Of a stretch of DNA of 64,000 nucleotides, positions 31,711 through 45,699 are shown piece after piece. A program made the translations under genes and the position numbers. Each line of letters starts with the position of its first letter. The first letter of the stretch is position 1. The DNA is from Pteria penguin (lineage: Eukaryota > Mollusca > Bivalvia > Pterioida > Pteriidae): positions 11,862,864 through 11,926,863 of the forward strand of contig CM068581.1 of assembly GCA_035048485.1 (NCBI GenBank). Reading direction: 5' to 3'. The notes beneath the pieces were generated by a model, which was not told where the DNA came from, made no database searches, and worked only from the letters and a program-made list of their open reading frames with translations.

Positions 31711-33321
31711 GATATCACAAACATACGTTATCTTTAACAAGACATCTAAGGTGACATCAACTAGTCATTGACTCAACTTCTCGGTAAAAAATGTTCATTT
31801 TCGTTCTTGTTCTGAAATTTGTGATTTTTCACGATCTTATACCATGGTACTATTTTTCTGAACTGGTTTTTAATTACATCGGCAAACTATTCTCCTTTTG
31901 CATTTCCCAACCAATAATTTCTGCAGTTTTCTCGTTTAGTATAAAAGTTCCTTATAGCGTTTTATGGTCACCAATTTACCCAGAGAAATCTACTTGCACT
32001 TGAAATCCGGAGTGTGTGATTCTATTGATTACACAAGCTTATTTTAACCAAACATTTTGACCTGGAGCTTCAGCATCAATAAAATATATGCAAGCGATTT
32101 GCTTGCGACGTGAACATTGGTGTTCGATCAAAAGTCGCTTTACTAATTTCAAGAAATTAGTTGTCCTTTGTACATGTATGTGTATTGTGTTATAGAGGAA
32201 AGCTTAAAACCCTTACCATCCAACCAGTAATTGCCATAGGTACATGGAGACTTATATCGTATTAATCTAATACTTAATTTAAAATTTGGAATAAAGCTGA
32301 AACCTATAACGAACAAGAGAGAATCTTCTATGGCTTAGATTATATACAGTAGTAAAATACCATAAAGCCATTTTCCAAGGGGATCCCCTACTACATGATG
32401 CCGACCAATAATTGCTACAGGATTTGTTATTTGTTTATGATAGGAAGAAACGCTCTTGTTTCCTGACCCTGAAAATCTTTATGCAAAGTACTAATTATAT
32501 TATAGGTCAATATTACTGTCAACTTCTGTGCTTTACTAAGTGATGAGATAGGTTGAGATACTGAACTGAAGTGAGTATGTGACTTCCTTATGCAAAACAC
32601 AATTATAATGTGGTTGTGATAGTGTGACGTAATGTGATCTGTTTCTACAAGGGTTATTGCCTCCTTAGAATTAAGCCCTGGGCACTTCTCTTCCTCTGCC
32701 CATGTAACATGTTGTACATTCTGCATTTTCAAAGAGTAAAATATGACAATTGTCTTAATAACAACACTGAATGAAATAAAACATTTATGAAATTAAATAT
32801 TGATCTTTAATTTATGTATCATTTTAGTGCCAAACTGTATATTATGAATAGGAACAATTGTCATTTATTCCGTCTTAACTATTAACAAATGAACCGTGCT
32901 GGTTTATAATTACAGTAAAGTGATTCTGTAATGCCTAATAAAAATATTCTTGTTTGCGAATACAACATTCGAGATATGTACATTTGTATAAATGTTACTC
33001 TAAATTTTAAAATATTCATAATGCTTAAACTTTATTATAACAATCTTATGTAAAATAGAAATAAATCTCCCAAAACAAAAAGTACAATGGTCATTTCAAT
33101 ACATTAAAATAATCACTTTTGTACATTTGATTGTCAAATGGTGCTTTTATCAATTTATTTTTCAAACAGCTCACGAATTCTTCCATAACAGCGGCCACTG
33201 AACAAAAACTTTCAGTATCTTTTATAGGTTTACCCAAATATGGTAAGAAATTTAAAAGATGTTTGGGACTTGCTTATTACATGCACCAATGTACTTCATG
33301 TATCCTGCTAATTTTTAACGT
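31711..33321. other. Unique non-coding stretch
   Basis: No gene recognised; very AT-rich from about 32740 to 33130. Frames at 31791-32003, 32427-32732 and 33131-33328 lack any motif I recognise. Confidence 0.4.
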
Positions 33322-33375
33322 GGAATAGCACTGGACTTCAGATCTACGGACCAAGGTTCGATTCCGGCTGTTGGC
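33322..33375 (+). other. tRNA-like 3' half
   Basis: TAGCACTGGACTTCAGATCT followed by CCAAGGTTCGATTCCGGCTG has an anticodon-arm-like segment and a T-arm/B-box. The 5' half and a paired acceptor stem are missing. It is likely a SINE or tRNA fragment, and it sits right at the left edge of the 69-bp array. Confidence 0.4.
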
Positions 33376-33430
33376 CAGGATTATTCTGACTCCTGCCTCT
33401 CTGCCTGTCCGTCGGATGACGCAGTATAAC

Positions 33431-33550
33431 TGTCAAGTTCTAATTTTTCAATTTACTTGGGGGTGGTAAATACAAAATTTAGAACATGACAACTTTGTCA
33501 TGTTCTATTTTTTGTATTTACCACCCCCAAGTAAATTCAAAACTTAGAAC
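33431..33550. mobile_element. 120-bp snap-back element inside the minisatellite
   Basis: The two halves are near-perfect reverse complements around a 2-nt centre at 33493-33494: TTTACTTGGGGGTGGTAAAT on the left, ATTTACCACCCCCAAGTAAA on the right, with GAACATGACAA/TTGTCATGTTC at the centre. ATAAC lies directly outside both ends (33426-33430 and 33551-33555). Removing element plus one ATAAC restores the array unit GCAGTATAACACTGAGGC. The family is unknown to me. Confidence 0.85.
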
Positions 33551-34607
33551 ATAACACTGAGGCTCCATATCGCAGTATACCATCTCCTGCGTCCCTGCCT
33601 GTCCAACGGATGAGGCAGTATAACACTGAGGCCCCATGTCGCAGTATTCCTCTCCTGCCTCCCTGCCTGTCCATCGGATGAGGCAGTATAACACTGAAGC
33701 CCTATGTCTCGGTATACCATCTCCTGTTTTCCTGTTTGTCCGTCGGATGAGGAAGTATAAAACTGAGGCCCCATATCGCAGTAATCCTCTCCTGCCTCCC
33801 TACCTGTCCATCCGATGAGGCAGTATAACACTGAGGCCCCATCTCCCTGTATTCCTCCCCTGCCTCTCTGCCTGTCTGTCGGATGAGGCAGTATAACACT
33901 GAGGCCCCATATCGCGGTGTACCATCTCCTGCTTCCCTGTCTGACCATCGAATGAAGCAGAATAACACTGAGGCCTCATGTCGTGATATACTTTCTCTTG
34001 CCTTCCTGCCTGTCCGTCGGATGAGGCAGGTATAACACTGAGGCACTATGTCCCGGTATACATGTACCATCTCCTGCTTCCCTGCCTGTTCGTCGGATGA
34101 GGCAGAATACAACTGAGGCCCAATGTCGCTGTATACCATTTTCTGCCTTTCTTCCTGTCCGTTGGATGAGGCAGTATAAGACTGAAGCCCCATGTCGCGG
34201 TATACCTCTTCTGCCTCTCAGCTTGTCCGTCGGATGACGTAATATAAAACTGAGGCCCCATATCGCGGTATACCATCTCCTTCCTCCCTGTCTGTCCATC
34301 GGATGATTCAGTATAACACTGAGGCCCCATGTCGTGGTTTGCATCTCTTGCTTCCTTGCCTGACCGTCCGATAAGGCAGTATAACACCGTGGCCCCATAT
34401 CGCTGTATTCATCTCCTGTCTCTGCCTGACCGTAAGATAAGGCAGTATAACACTGAGGCCCCATGTCGCTGTATTCATCTCCTGTCTCTCTACTTGATCG
34501 TAGGATGAGGCAGTATAACACCGAGGCCCCATGTCACTGTATTCATCTCCTGTCTCTCTACCTGTCCGTCGGATGAGGTAATATAAAGCTGAGGCCCCAT
34601 GTCGCGG

Positions 34608-34763
34608 AGGGGCAGGTTTGGTGTAGTGATGCGGCGCCGACGATCAGGGTTCCATTCCCGGGTTACATCGCTATGTTTAATAGGTTGGTTACCTCCTGCT
34701 TCCATGTCGCGATATAATTGAAAAATTGTTGAAAGCGACGTAAAACACCAATCAACCAACTAA
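34608..34763 (+). mobile_element. tRNA-derived SINE, family 2, inserted in the minisatellite
   Basis: Head with GGTGTAGTG (A-box-like) and GGGTTCCATTCCC (B-box-like); body GGTTGGTTACCTCCTGCTTC; 3' end GAAAGCGACGTAAAACACCA and an ATCAACCAACTAA tail. Flanking duplication: CCCATGTCGCGG (34596-34607) and CCCATGTTGCGG (34764-34775), with one mismatch. Length 156 bp. Further copies are at 39823-39995 and, inverted, at 45395-45568. Confidence 0.95.
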
Positions 34764-35515
34764 CCCATGTTGCGGTGTACCATCTCCTGCTTCCCTGCCT
34801 GTCCATCGGATGAGGCAGTATAACACAGAGGCCTTATGTCGCGGAATACCATCTTCTGCTTCCCTGCCTGTCCATCGGATGAGGCAGTATAACACAGAGG
34901 CCTTATGTCGCGGAATACCATCTTCTGCTTCCCTGCCTGTCCGTCGGATGAGGCAGTATAACACAGAGGCCTTATGTGGCGGTATACCATCTACTGCTTC
35001 CCTGCCTGTCCGTCGGATGAGGCAGTATAACACAGAGGCCTTATGTCGCGGAATACCATCTTCTTCTTCCCTGCCTGTCCATCGGATGAGACAGTATAAC
35101 ACAGAGGCCTTATGTCGCGGAATACCATCTTCTGCTTCCCTGCCTGTTCATCGGATGAGGCAGTATAACACAGAGGCCTTATGTCGCGGAATACCATCTT
35201 CTGCTTCCCTGCCTGTCCGTCGGATGAGGTAGTATAACACAGAGGCCCCATGTCCCGGAACACAATCTCCTTCTTCCCTGCTTAATTGTCTGTCGGATAA
35301 GGCAGTGTAACACAAAGGCCCTATGTCGCGATATAGCATTTCCTGCTTCCCTGTCTGTTCGTCGAATGGACAGTATAAAACTGAGACCCTATCTCGCGCT
35401 ATACCATCTCCTGCCTGTCTGCCTGTCCATCGGATGATGCAGTATAACACTGAGGCCCCATGTCGCAGTATACCTCTCCCGCCTCCTTGCCTGACCCTCA
35501 TTGGTTCAGATGCGC

Positions 35516-37005
35516 CGTGGCATAGGACAAATTTATGACGCAATGCACCAAACAGGTGTCGTTGTCACAGAACAAAGTTATGACGCAATGCACCAAACAG
35601 GTGTCGTCGTCACAGAACAAATTATGACGCAGTGCATCAAACAGGTGTCGACATCATAGAATAAAGTTATGACGTAGTGCATCAAACAGGTGTGGTCACC
35701 ATAGAACAAAGTTATGATGCAATGCATCAAACAGGTTTCGACATCATAGAACAACGTTATGACGTAGTGCATCAAACAGGTGTCGACATCATAGAATAAA
35801 GTTATGACGTATTGCATCAAACAAGTGTCGTCCCTATAGAACAAAGTTATGACGCAATGCACCAAACAGGTGTCAACACCATAGATCAAAGTTATGACGA
35901 AGTGCACCAAACAGGTGTCGTCATCATAGAACAAAGTAATGACGCTGTGCACCAAACAGGTGTCGTCTTCATAGAACAGTTATAACGCAGTGCACCAAAC
36001 AGGCATCGTCTTAAAAGAACAAAGTTATGACGCAATGCTCCAAAGAGGTGTCAGCATCATAGAACAAAGTTATGACGCAATGCATCAAACATGTGTTGGC
36101 ATTATAGAACAAGGATATGACGCAATGCATCAAACAGGTGTCGAAATTACAGATGTACCAAACAGGTGTAGAACAAAGTTATGACGCAGTGCACCAAACG
36201 GGTGTCCACATCATAGAATAAAGTTATGATGCAATGCACCAAACAGGTGTCGTCATCATAGAACAAAGTTATGACATAGTGCATCAAACAGGTGTCGTCA
36301 TCATAGAACAAAGTTATGACGCAATGCTCCAAAGAGGTGTCAGCATCATAAAACGAAGTTATGACGCAATGCATCAAACATGTGTTGGCATTATAGAACA
36401 ATGATATGGCGCAATGCATCAAACAGGTGTCGACATTTCAAATGTACCAAACAGGTGTCGTCATCGTAGAACAAAGTTATGACGCAGTGCACCAAACCGG
36501 TATCGCCATTATAGAACAAAGTTATGACGCAATGTACCAAACAGGTGTCGTCTTCATAGAACAAAGTTATGACGCAATGTACCAAACAGGTGTCGTTTTC
36601 ATAGAACAAAGTTATGACGCAATGCACCAAACAGGTGTCGTCATCACAGATCAAAATTATGACGCAATAAATCAAATAGGTGTCGTCTTCATAGAACAAA
36701 GTTATGACGCCGTGCACCAAACAGGTGTCGTCTTCAAAGAACAAAGTTATGACGTATGCATCAAACAGGTGTTGTCTTCATAGAACAAAGTTACGAAACA
36801 ATGCACCAAAGAGGTGTCAACATCATAGAACAAAGTTATGACGCAATGCACCAAGCAGGTGTCGTCATCATAGAACAGAGTTATGACGCAATACACCAAA
36901 CTGGTGTCGTCATCATAGAACGACGTTATGACACAGTGCACCAAACAGGTGTCGTCATCACATAACAAAGTTATGACGCCGTGCACCAAGCAGGTGTCGA
37001 CATCA
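35516..37005. repeat. 45-bp minisatellite, about 33 copies
   Basis: Unit: ATAGAACAAAGTTATGACGC, AATGCACCAAACAGGTGTCG, TCATC. It starts within a few tens of bases of the end of the 69-bp array. Indels give some shortened copies (for example near 36160). The multiple-of-three period makes long open frames on both strands, which are not genes. Confidence 0.97.
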
Positions 37006-38439
37006 TATTAATGCTATAATCTTGCACTGGTGTAAAACAATAACAAAAGAAATAACTGTCGAAGAAAATATAATACATAACATATTTTTAGAAAAAAAAG
37101 GCAAATTGAATAATATGTCCTCAGAAAAGAAGTCATATGGACTATAGTAAGAGAATTTTGACCCATTAGAGTATCTGTTAGTGAAGCGGAGTATTGATTG
37201 TACAGTGTATGTATTCTGATGTAAATCAAGACACTATGACTGGCGAGAAATTAATTGTTAAATCATCAACAGAAATGCCATGCGTTTCTGTCTTTTAATT
37301 TGTTCATCTCTATAACGACTCGGTCTATTATGATTTGTGACTGGTGCTTTTATTGCCAGTACATGCTATCCCGTGCTTTTGACAGTTGTTCATTTCCTGA
37401 AGAAATTTTCCGGCACAGTGACGTGAGAAATTGAAACAGAGAACAAACACAAAACTATTCTAATACAACTAATTTCTTACAAATAAAGCGATCACTGGGC
37501 AAAGTAATACATTTGACAGAGAGCCTGCGATCTTCAACAAATCTTTTAGATGTGAATCGGTGTGTTATCACATTAAATTCCGGACGGACCCATTGTGGCG
37601 AGACAATTCGATTAAGTAGCTATAATCGTGTCGGCTCATAGTTCCTATTTTATTCTCCGTCATATGGTCTTTTTTTTCGCTCTGGCGAACTTTTGGAGAA
37701 AGTCATGAAGGAAATTCTTTAATTTGGTTTAATCATACTACCCTACGGATACTTTTTTACAAGCTGATCAAGTGAGATCTTTTACCTTCTCACGATGATG
37801 GAGCGCTGTACTCTATGATTAGCTCGTTTTTCGGTTTGGACATCTTTGAAAGAAACCATTATATACAAAGAATTATACTTAGGATATAAGTACATATAAA
37901 TCTATGACGATAAAAATTGATTTAAATATCTTTTATATATCAACTTAACGTGCCTTGAATATATGAATAGTAACACATATGCACAACGCAATTACTTAAA
38001 ATCTACGACAAATCCTAAACTTTGGATTCTTAAAATAATCAAAATATTCCTCCATTTCTTTAAAATAAGCGCAGTTTATGCAAAAAATAACAATAATAAT
38101 AATATTAAATGAAAAAGAAGTATATCAAATAAAATTAGATAAAAACTAGCAAACATATACAAATTTCAAGCAAAAATCATTCATTTTACAAATATATTCG
38201 TAATTTTGTCAAATGTCAAATATTTACGCGTTGTCATGAGTTCTTAGTAAAACGGGTCCCTGGATAGTTGTTGTCATGAGGTCTTAGTTGTTCAGTTTGA
38301 AAAGTTATAAGATGTACTTTAAGTAACGAATAGAAATTTCAATTTAGTGTAAAAATGTAAGTGCGCATTTTGGTCATTTTAAAACATTAAAAGTAATTGT
38401 TTTGTTTACACATGTGGGATTTTAACTGTCGTTTTCTGG
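37006..38439. other. Unique non-coding stretch
   Basis: No gene recognised. A less AT-rich patch lies at about 37540-37720. No repeats seen. Confidence 0.4.
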
Positions 38440-38447
38440 GTCTTGGG

Positions 38448-39151
38448 CACAGGTGCTCGTTTTCATATAAGCAACGGCTCCGCCCCTGTACACCCCTGTA
38501 CGTCTCCGTCTTGTACTATAAAATAAGAAGGTAAGTAACTTCTAATCTCTCTTGGCCTCGCTTCGAGATTCAGGGGGCTTCAATATTTTGTTTTACGTCG
38601 ATTACATTAAACTTGATGGCCTCCGACGCTTCGTATTGGTAAATCATGCCAGAAAAGACAAAGTTGCATCACAATCGACCTACATTTACTCACGTACAGC
38701 GAGAATCTCTGTTTGCCTCCCTCCGTGAACGGAAGTAGAATTCAATTTGAAAACATGCGCGGGATTTCGTTTTCTGAATGACACTGACGATGCGTAAACA
38801 AGTTTGCTGAAATTCATCCATTTTTTCAAATTTTCCCGAACTTTTTCGAATGTCTCGGTTGTTTACGTATTGTCAGTGTCATTCGGAAAACGAAATCCCG
38901 CGCATGTTTTCAAACTGAATTCTACTTCCGTCTTTTCTGGCATGATTTACCAATACGAAGCGTCGAAGGCCATCAAGTTTAATGTAATGGACCTAAAACA
39001 AAACATTGAAGCCCCCTAAATCTCGAAGCGAGGCCAAGAGAGATTAGAAGTTACTTACCTTCTTATTTTATAGTACGAGACGGAGACGTACAGGGGTGTA
39101 CAGGGGTGTACAGGGGCGGAGCCGTTGTTTATATGAAAACGAGCACCTGTG
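38448..39151. mobile_element. 704-bp fold-back transposon (hAT-like 8-bp duplication)
   Basis: The left arm 38448-38801 and right arm 38859-39151 are near-perfect reverse complements, with ends CACAGGTGCTCGTTTTCATA on both sides and a 57-nt centre. GTCTTGGG flanks both ends exactly (38440-38447 and 39152-39159). The left arm has about 70 bp (about 38660-38730) absent from the right; the right arm has one extra copy of a GTACAGGGGT unit. The 8-bp duplication and CA-starting ends fit hAT-type non-autonomous elements. The frame at 38804-39019 is a by-product. Confidence 0.92.
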
Positions 39152-39529
39152 GTCTTGGGGTGTTAACCGCTACTGTATAGTAACTTTTACCGACATGTCT
39201 CTTTATCAATAGCTTCGTCTTTTATATTCGTCGATCCGCTTAAATATATTCTCTCTGTTCAAAAACATTTATATAAAACAATTGCTCATAGAATTTTATA
39301 CACATATATGTCTTATTTATTGCGTAAAATATATTTTCATTTACTTATCACTTTTTACACAACTACAATATCAGTGATCTGTTGGTAAGATTTGTTAACT
39401 GGATGTGTCGTTAGAGGTTGTGAAGAAGTTCGTATAATCTGATCATCAGTTAACATGAATATACATGTATTTCATGCATTTTATGATTCTGTGCAGGAAC
39501 TTTAGTCAGTTATTATTAATGTGCGCGTG

Positions 39530-39600
39530 TGGATGTGTGTGTGTGTGAGACGGTGTGTGTGTGTGTGTAGGTGTGTGTGTATGACGGTATGTGTGTGGGT
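39530..39600. repeat. (GT)n microsatellite, interrupted
   Basis: Imperfect TG runs broken by GAGACGG and ATGACGG. Confidence 0.95.
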
Positions 39601-39822
39601 ATGGGTGAATAACTGTACACAGGCATTTAGAAGAATGACTTTTTTCTATTTATAGATCGTCTATCATTACATTCACCAGACTTGTAAGCAATTGCCAAAT
39701 TTCTCAGTATGATCTGGGGACTGACCTACAAGATAGGTTTCAAAGTCACCAAGAAATAGTTACTGTATACACTATATCGTTTATTAATTTTTTTACCACT
39801 GCTTTTTATTCAGTATTGTTTA

Positions 39823-39995
39823 AGGGACAGGCGTGGTGTGGTGGTTAAGGGCCTGGCTTGCGGCGCCGATGATCCAGATTCGATTCCCGGATTGCGCCAC
39901 TATATTTAAGAGGTCGGTTACCTCCTGCTTCGATATCGTGATATAACTGAAAAATTGTTGAAAGCGACGTAAAACACCAATCAATCATCGACCAA
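39823..39995 (+). mobile_element. tRNA-derived SINE, family 2
   Basis: Head GGCGTGGTGTGGTGGTTAAG and GATTCGATTCCCGG; body GGTCGGTTACCTCCTGCTTC and ATAACTGAAAAATTGTTGAA; 3' end AGCGACGTAAAACACCAATC. It is flanked by CAGTATTGTTTA (39811-39822) and CAGTTTTGTTTA (39996-40007), one mismatch. Length 173 bp; this is the most complete copy in the window. Confidence 0.95.
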
Positions 39996-40007
39996 CAGTT
40001 TTGTTTA

Positions 40008-40427
40008 TCATTTTCCTCTTAACTTCTTGAATATCCTCTAGCCTTCGTCAACAATACACGTATAGTAGGCTAGTAATTGAAATACATGGAAATAAATCAA
40101 AGTGTGTTTGTATTTTCCGGCTATAATGTTTCACACCGGTCACGTTACTTTTTCTTGTTGTACATTTGTAATTCTTAGCTAAGAATTTAAAAAACAAAGA
40201 TTACTTGCTGAGGAGAAAGTGTACTTAGTTCAACCTTATTTTTGTGTTAATTTTAATTCATTTTTGCAATAATGTAAGATACAAATAATTGATCATGAAC
40301 ACCGTTTCGAAGTATACCGCGCAATTCCAATTCCGCCGCTCGTGTTTGTCATAAATGGCAGCGGCACCATATGCGCATTTCGACAACTCGGTGATGCTCA
40401 TGGCCGAAACTTGGAAATCCAAAGCGT
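40008..40427. other. Unique non-coding stretch
   Basis: No gene or repeat recognised. Confidence 0.4.
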
Positions 40428-40548
40428 AATTAATAAACTATATTATAATTAATAAATCATATTTTAATTAATAAACTATATTATAATTAATAAACTATAT
40501 TATAATTAATATACTATATTATGATTAATAAACTATATTATAATTTGA
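40428..40548. repeat. 19-bp AT-rich tandem repeat, about 6 copies
   Basis: Unit AATTAATAAACTATATTAT, with single-base variants. Confidence 0.95.
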
Positions 40549-40694
40549 AACATTGAAACATTTGAAATTATTTGAGGAGCAAACTAATTAGCTAATTGAC
40601 CTAACATTAAGAACCTTAGAACCAATCTAATGGCTGTGAATGAGGGAAACACTCCTTGATTTTGGAATGAATTACAAACTTTTGTCAAAGTGAA

Positions 40695-41520
40695 TTGGAA
40701 GTTCAATTCAATTCAATTCAATTCTTTATTACTTTATACCATACGGTGTATCAGTGCACATATATACAATATATATATACAATATTTACAAAATACAATT
40801 AAGTATTATATTACATTGGTGAGTGAGTCATGTAAACACAGAGAGTGAATTAGATATTTGTGGCTCTTAGTTTGCTAGCAGAATGAAGAAATTTTCCCAA
40901 CTGGCACAATTCTCTGACGTTTTGTGCGCTTAAAAGTTGTACTAAGTTGAAAACACTTGGTCTTCTAAAGTAATATAGTTTTATATATATATATATGGCG
41001 TAAGTTATTATAAAATGGACATTTCAAAATAAAATGAAACTCGTCTTCAATTTCATTACAGTTACAGAGCAGACACGTTCTATTGCTTCTTGATATATTT
41101 CTGTGTCTGCCTATTTCAATACTCAAATTATGAGCTGAAATTCTAAAACGTGTAATTAGTTTCTTATAAAGTGGATCAATTGATTTTTTCAAATAGAATT
41201 GTAAACAGAAATTGTCTATTAAATGTTGATATATTACTCCTTTTGAAGAATTCACAACTTTGTAAAGCATAATATTTTGTTTACAAACATCGTATATTCT
41301 CTGTTCGATTATTTTATAAGCTGCAGATGTTGGAATATCGCTGTCCCATAGATAAAATAAACCAAGATTTCGTAATTCGTCTCGAATACTTATTATCCAT
41401 GTGTCCTTAATAAAACAACGTTCATTATAGCATGCCTTCAGAATACAGTTATCATTTACTTTGAGCTTTTGCCAGTACTTGAAAATTTTTAATTTTCTTT
41501 TAACAAGTACAAAATGTATA
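40695..41520 (-). pseudogene. C-terminal remnant of a LINE
   Basis: The minus-strand frame is open from about 41520 to 40965: KRKLKIFKYWQKLKV, FIKDTWIISIRDELRNLGLF, LYKKLITRFRISAHNLSIEI, GRHRNISRSNRTCLLC and then EIEDEFHFILKCPFYNNLRH. The CX2C, His, CX-type cluster (C-L-L-C ... H-F-I-L-K-C) with RFRISAHNL is a tail seen in many non-LTR retrotransposon proteins of marine invertebrates. The frame lacks reverse transcriptase and endonuclease. About 270 bp of 3' untranslated sequence ends in an AATTG pentamer repeat (about 40700-40725), as expected of a LINE tail. This fits a 5'-truncated insertion. Confidence 0.8.
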
Positions 41521-41529
41521 TATTTGCGG

Positions 41530-44763
<3,234 letters not shown>

Positions 44764-44765
44764 TT

Positions 44766-45385
44766 GGTCATCGATAAGACAGTCTTGTCTCTAATCTTGA
44801 AAATAATAGTGTTGCGAATTTTAATCAAATTTTCCAATTGAATATGGCTGTTTCATTCTAAACCCAAAACTAACATAATTCTATTTTGTATTTGCGACTT
44901 GCCAAGGATGGATTCAACTTTTTTTCGGGGGGGGGGGGGTGTTACAAATTGTCTATATCAGTTAATAAATCTGCTTAGAATTCTGAATTTTCAACAAGAT
45001 ACATATAAATGTAGTATTTTGTTAGGTGATTTTATAACGAATTTCGCTGAAGAAAAATCAATAATCCACAAGAAAATCTCAGAGACCACTAACTAAACTG
45101 TTAATACATTTATTTAGTTATTTATTTATTCATTTATTTATTTATTTATCATTTTCTCCTGTTTTGCATGTCATGGGAGTGTAAGTTTCGATTCACGGTG
45201 ACGGCATTGTAACGTGATTTGTATTCGTGATTAATAACAAGGATGAAAAAGTACTACATATGTTTAATTAAGAAATATATTTAAGTTTTTTCTTAGATTG
45301 AATATGATACACATACATGTCCTTTAATAAACGAAATCGAATGATCAAATTATCAGGTAGACTCAAAGAAAGAAAATATGTATTA
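44766..45385. other. Non-coding stretch with simple repeats
   Basis: A G run at about 44926-44939 and a TTTA-type repeat at about 45107-45150. No gene seen. Confidence 0.45.
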
Positions 45386-45394
45386 AAGGATTAA

Positions 45395-45568
45395 GTTGGT
45401 TGGTTAATTGGTGTTTTTGTCGCTATCAGCAATTTGTTAGTTATATCGAGATATGAATACCGGAGGTTACCAACATTTTAAACAAAATGGCGCAATTCGG
45501 GTGTCGAGCCTAGAGTGTCTACATCGTAAGCCAAGCGCTTAAACACTACACCAAGCTTGTCCAGAATG
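45395..45568 (-). mobile_element. tRNA-derived SINE, family 2, diverged
   Basis: The minus strand reads GGACAAGCTTGGTGTAGTGT at the head, a body with GTTGGTAACCTCCGGTATTC and a 3' part TAGCGACAAAAACACCAATT. It is more diverged than the other two copies. Possible flanking duplication AAGGATTAA / AAGGGTTAA (45386-45394 and 45569-45577). Confidence 0.8.
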
Positions 45569-45699
45569 AAGGGTTAATAGAAAAACATGGTCCAGAAAAA
45601 AACGGATTCGACGTAATATATTTATGACTACTGAAAAAACATTACAAGGAACTTTTTGTACACAGTTTAGTAAACTTAACTCTCATGATGCGAATGATA

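Larger units (their letters stand above)
33376..35510. repeat. 69-bp minisatellite, about 28 copies
   Basis: Unit: TCTCCTGCCTCCCTGCCTGT, CCGTCGGATGAGGCAGTATA, ACACTGAGGCCCCATGTCGC, GGTATACCA. Copies after 34770 are more uniform (CACAGAGGCCTTATGTCGCG). Because 69 is a multiple of three, frames stay open on both strands for up to 180 codons; these are artefacts. The array contains two insertions (33431-33550 and 34608-34763). Confidence 0.97.

Noticed and set aside
33322..33375. tRNA gene
   Set aside because: Only a T-arm and part of an anticodon arm; the 5' half is missing.
33544..35543. Many long overlapping frames on both strands
   Set aside because: They follow from the 69-bp unit, a multiple of three; frames on both strands are equally open.
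35578..36989. Frames of 64-125 codons with a 15-residue period
   Set aside because: Translated 45-bp minisatellite; no start context and no non-repeat domain.
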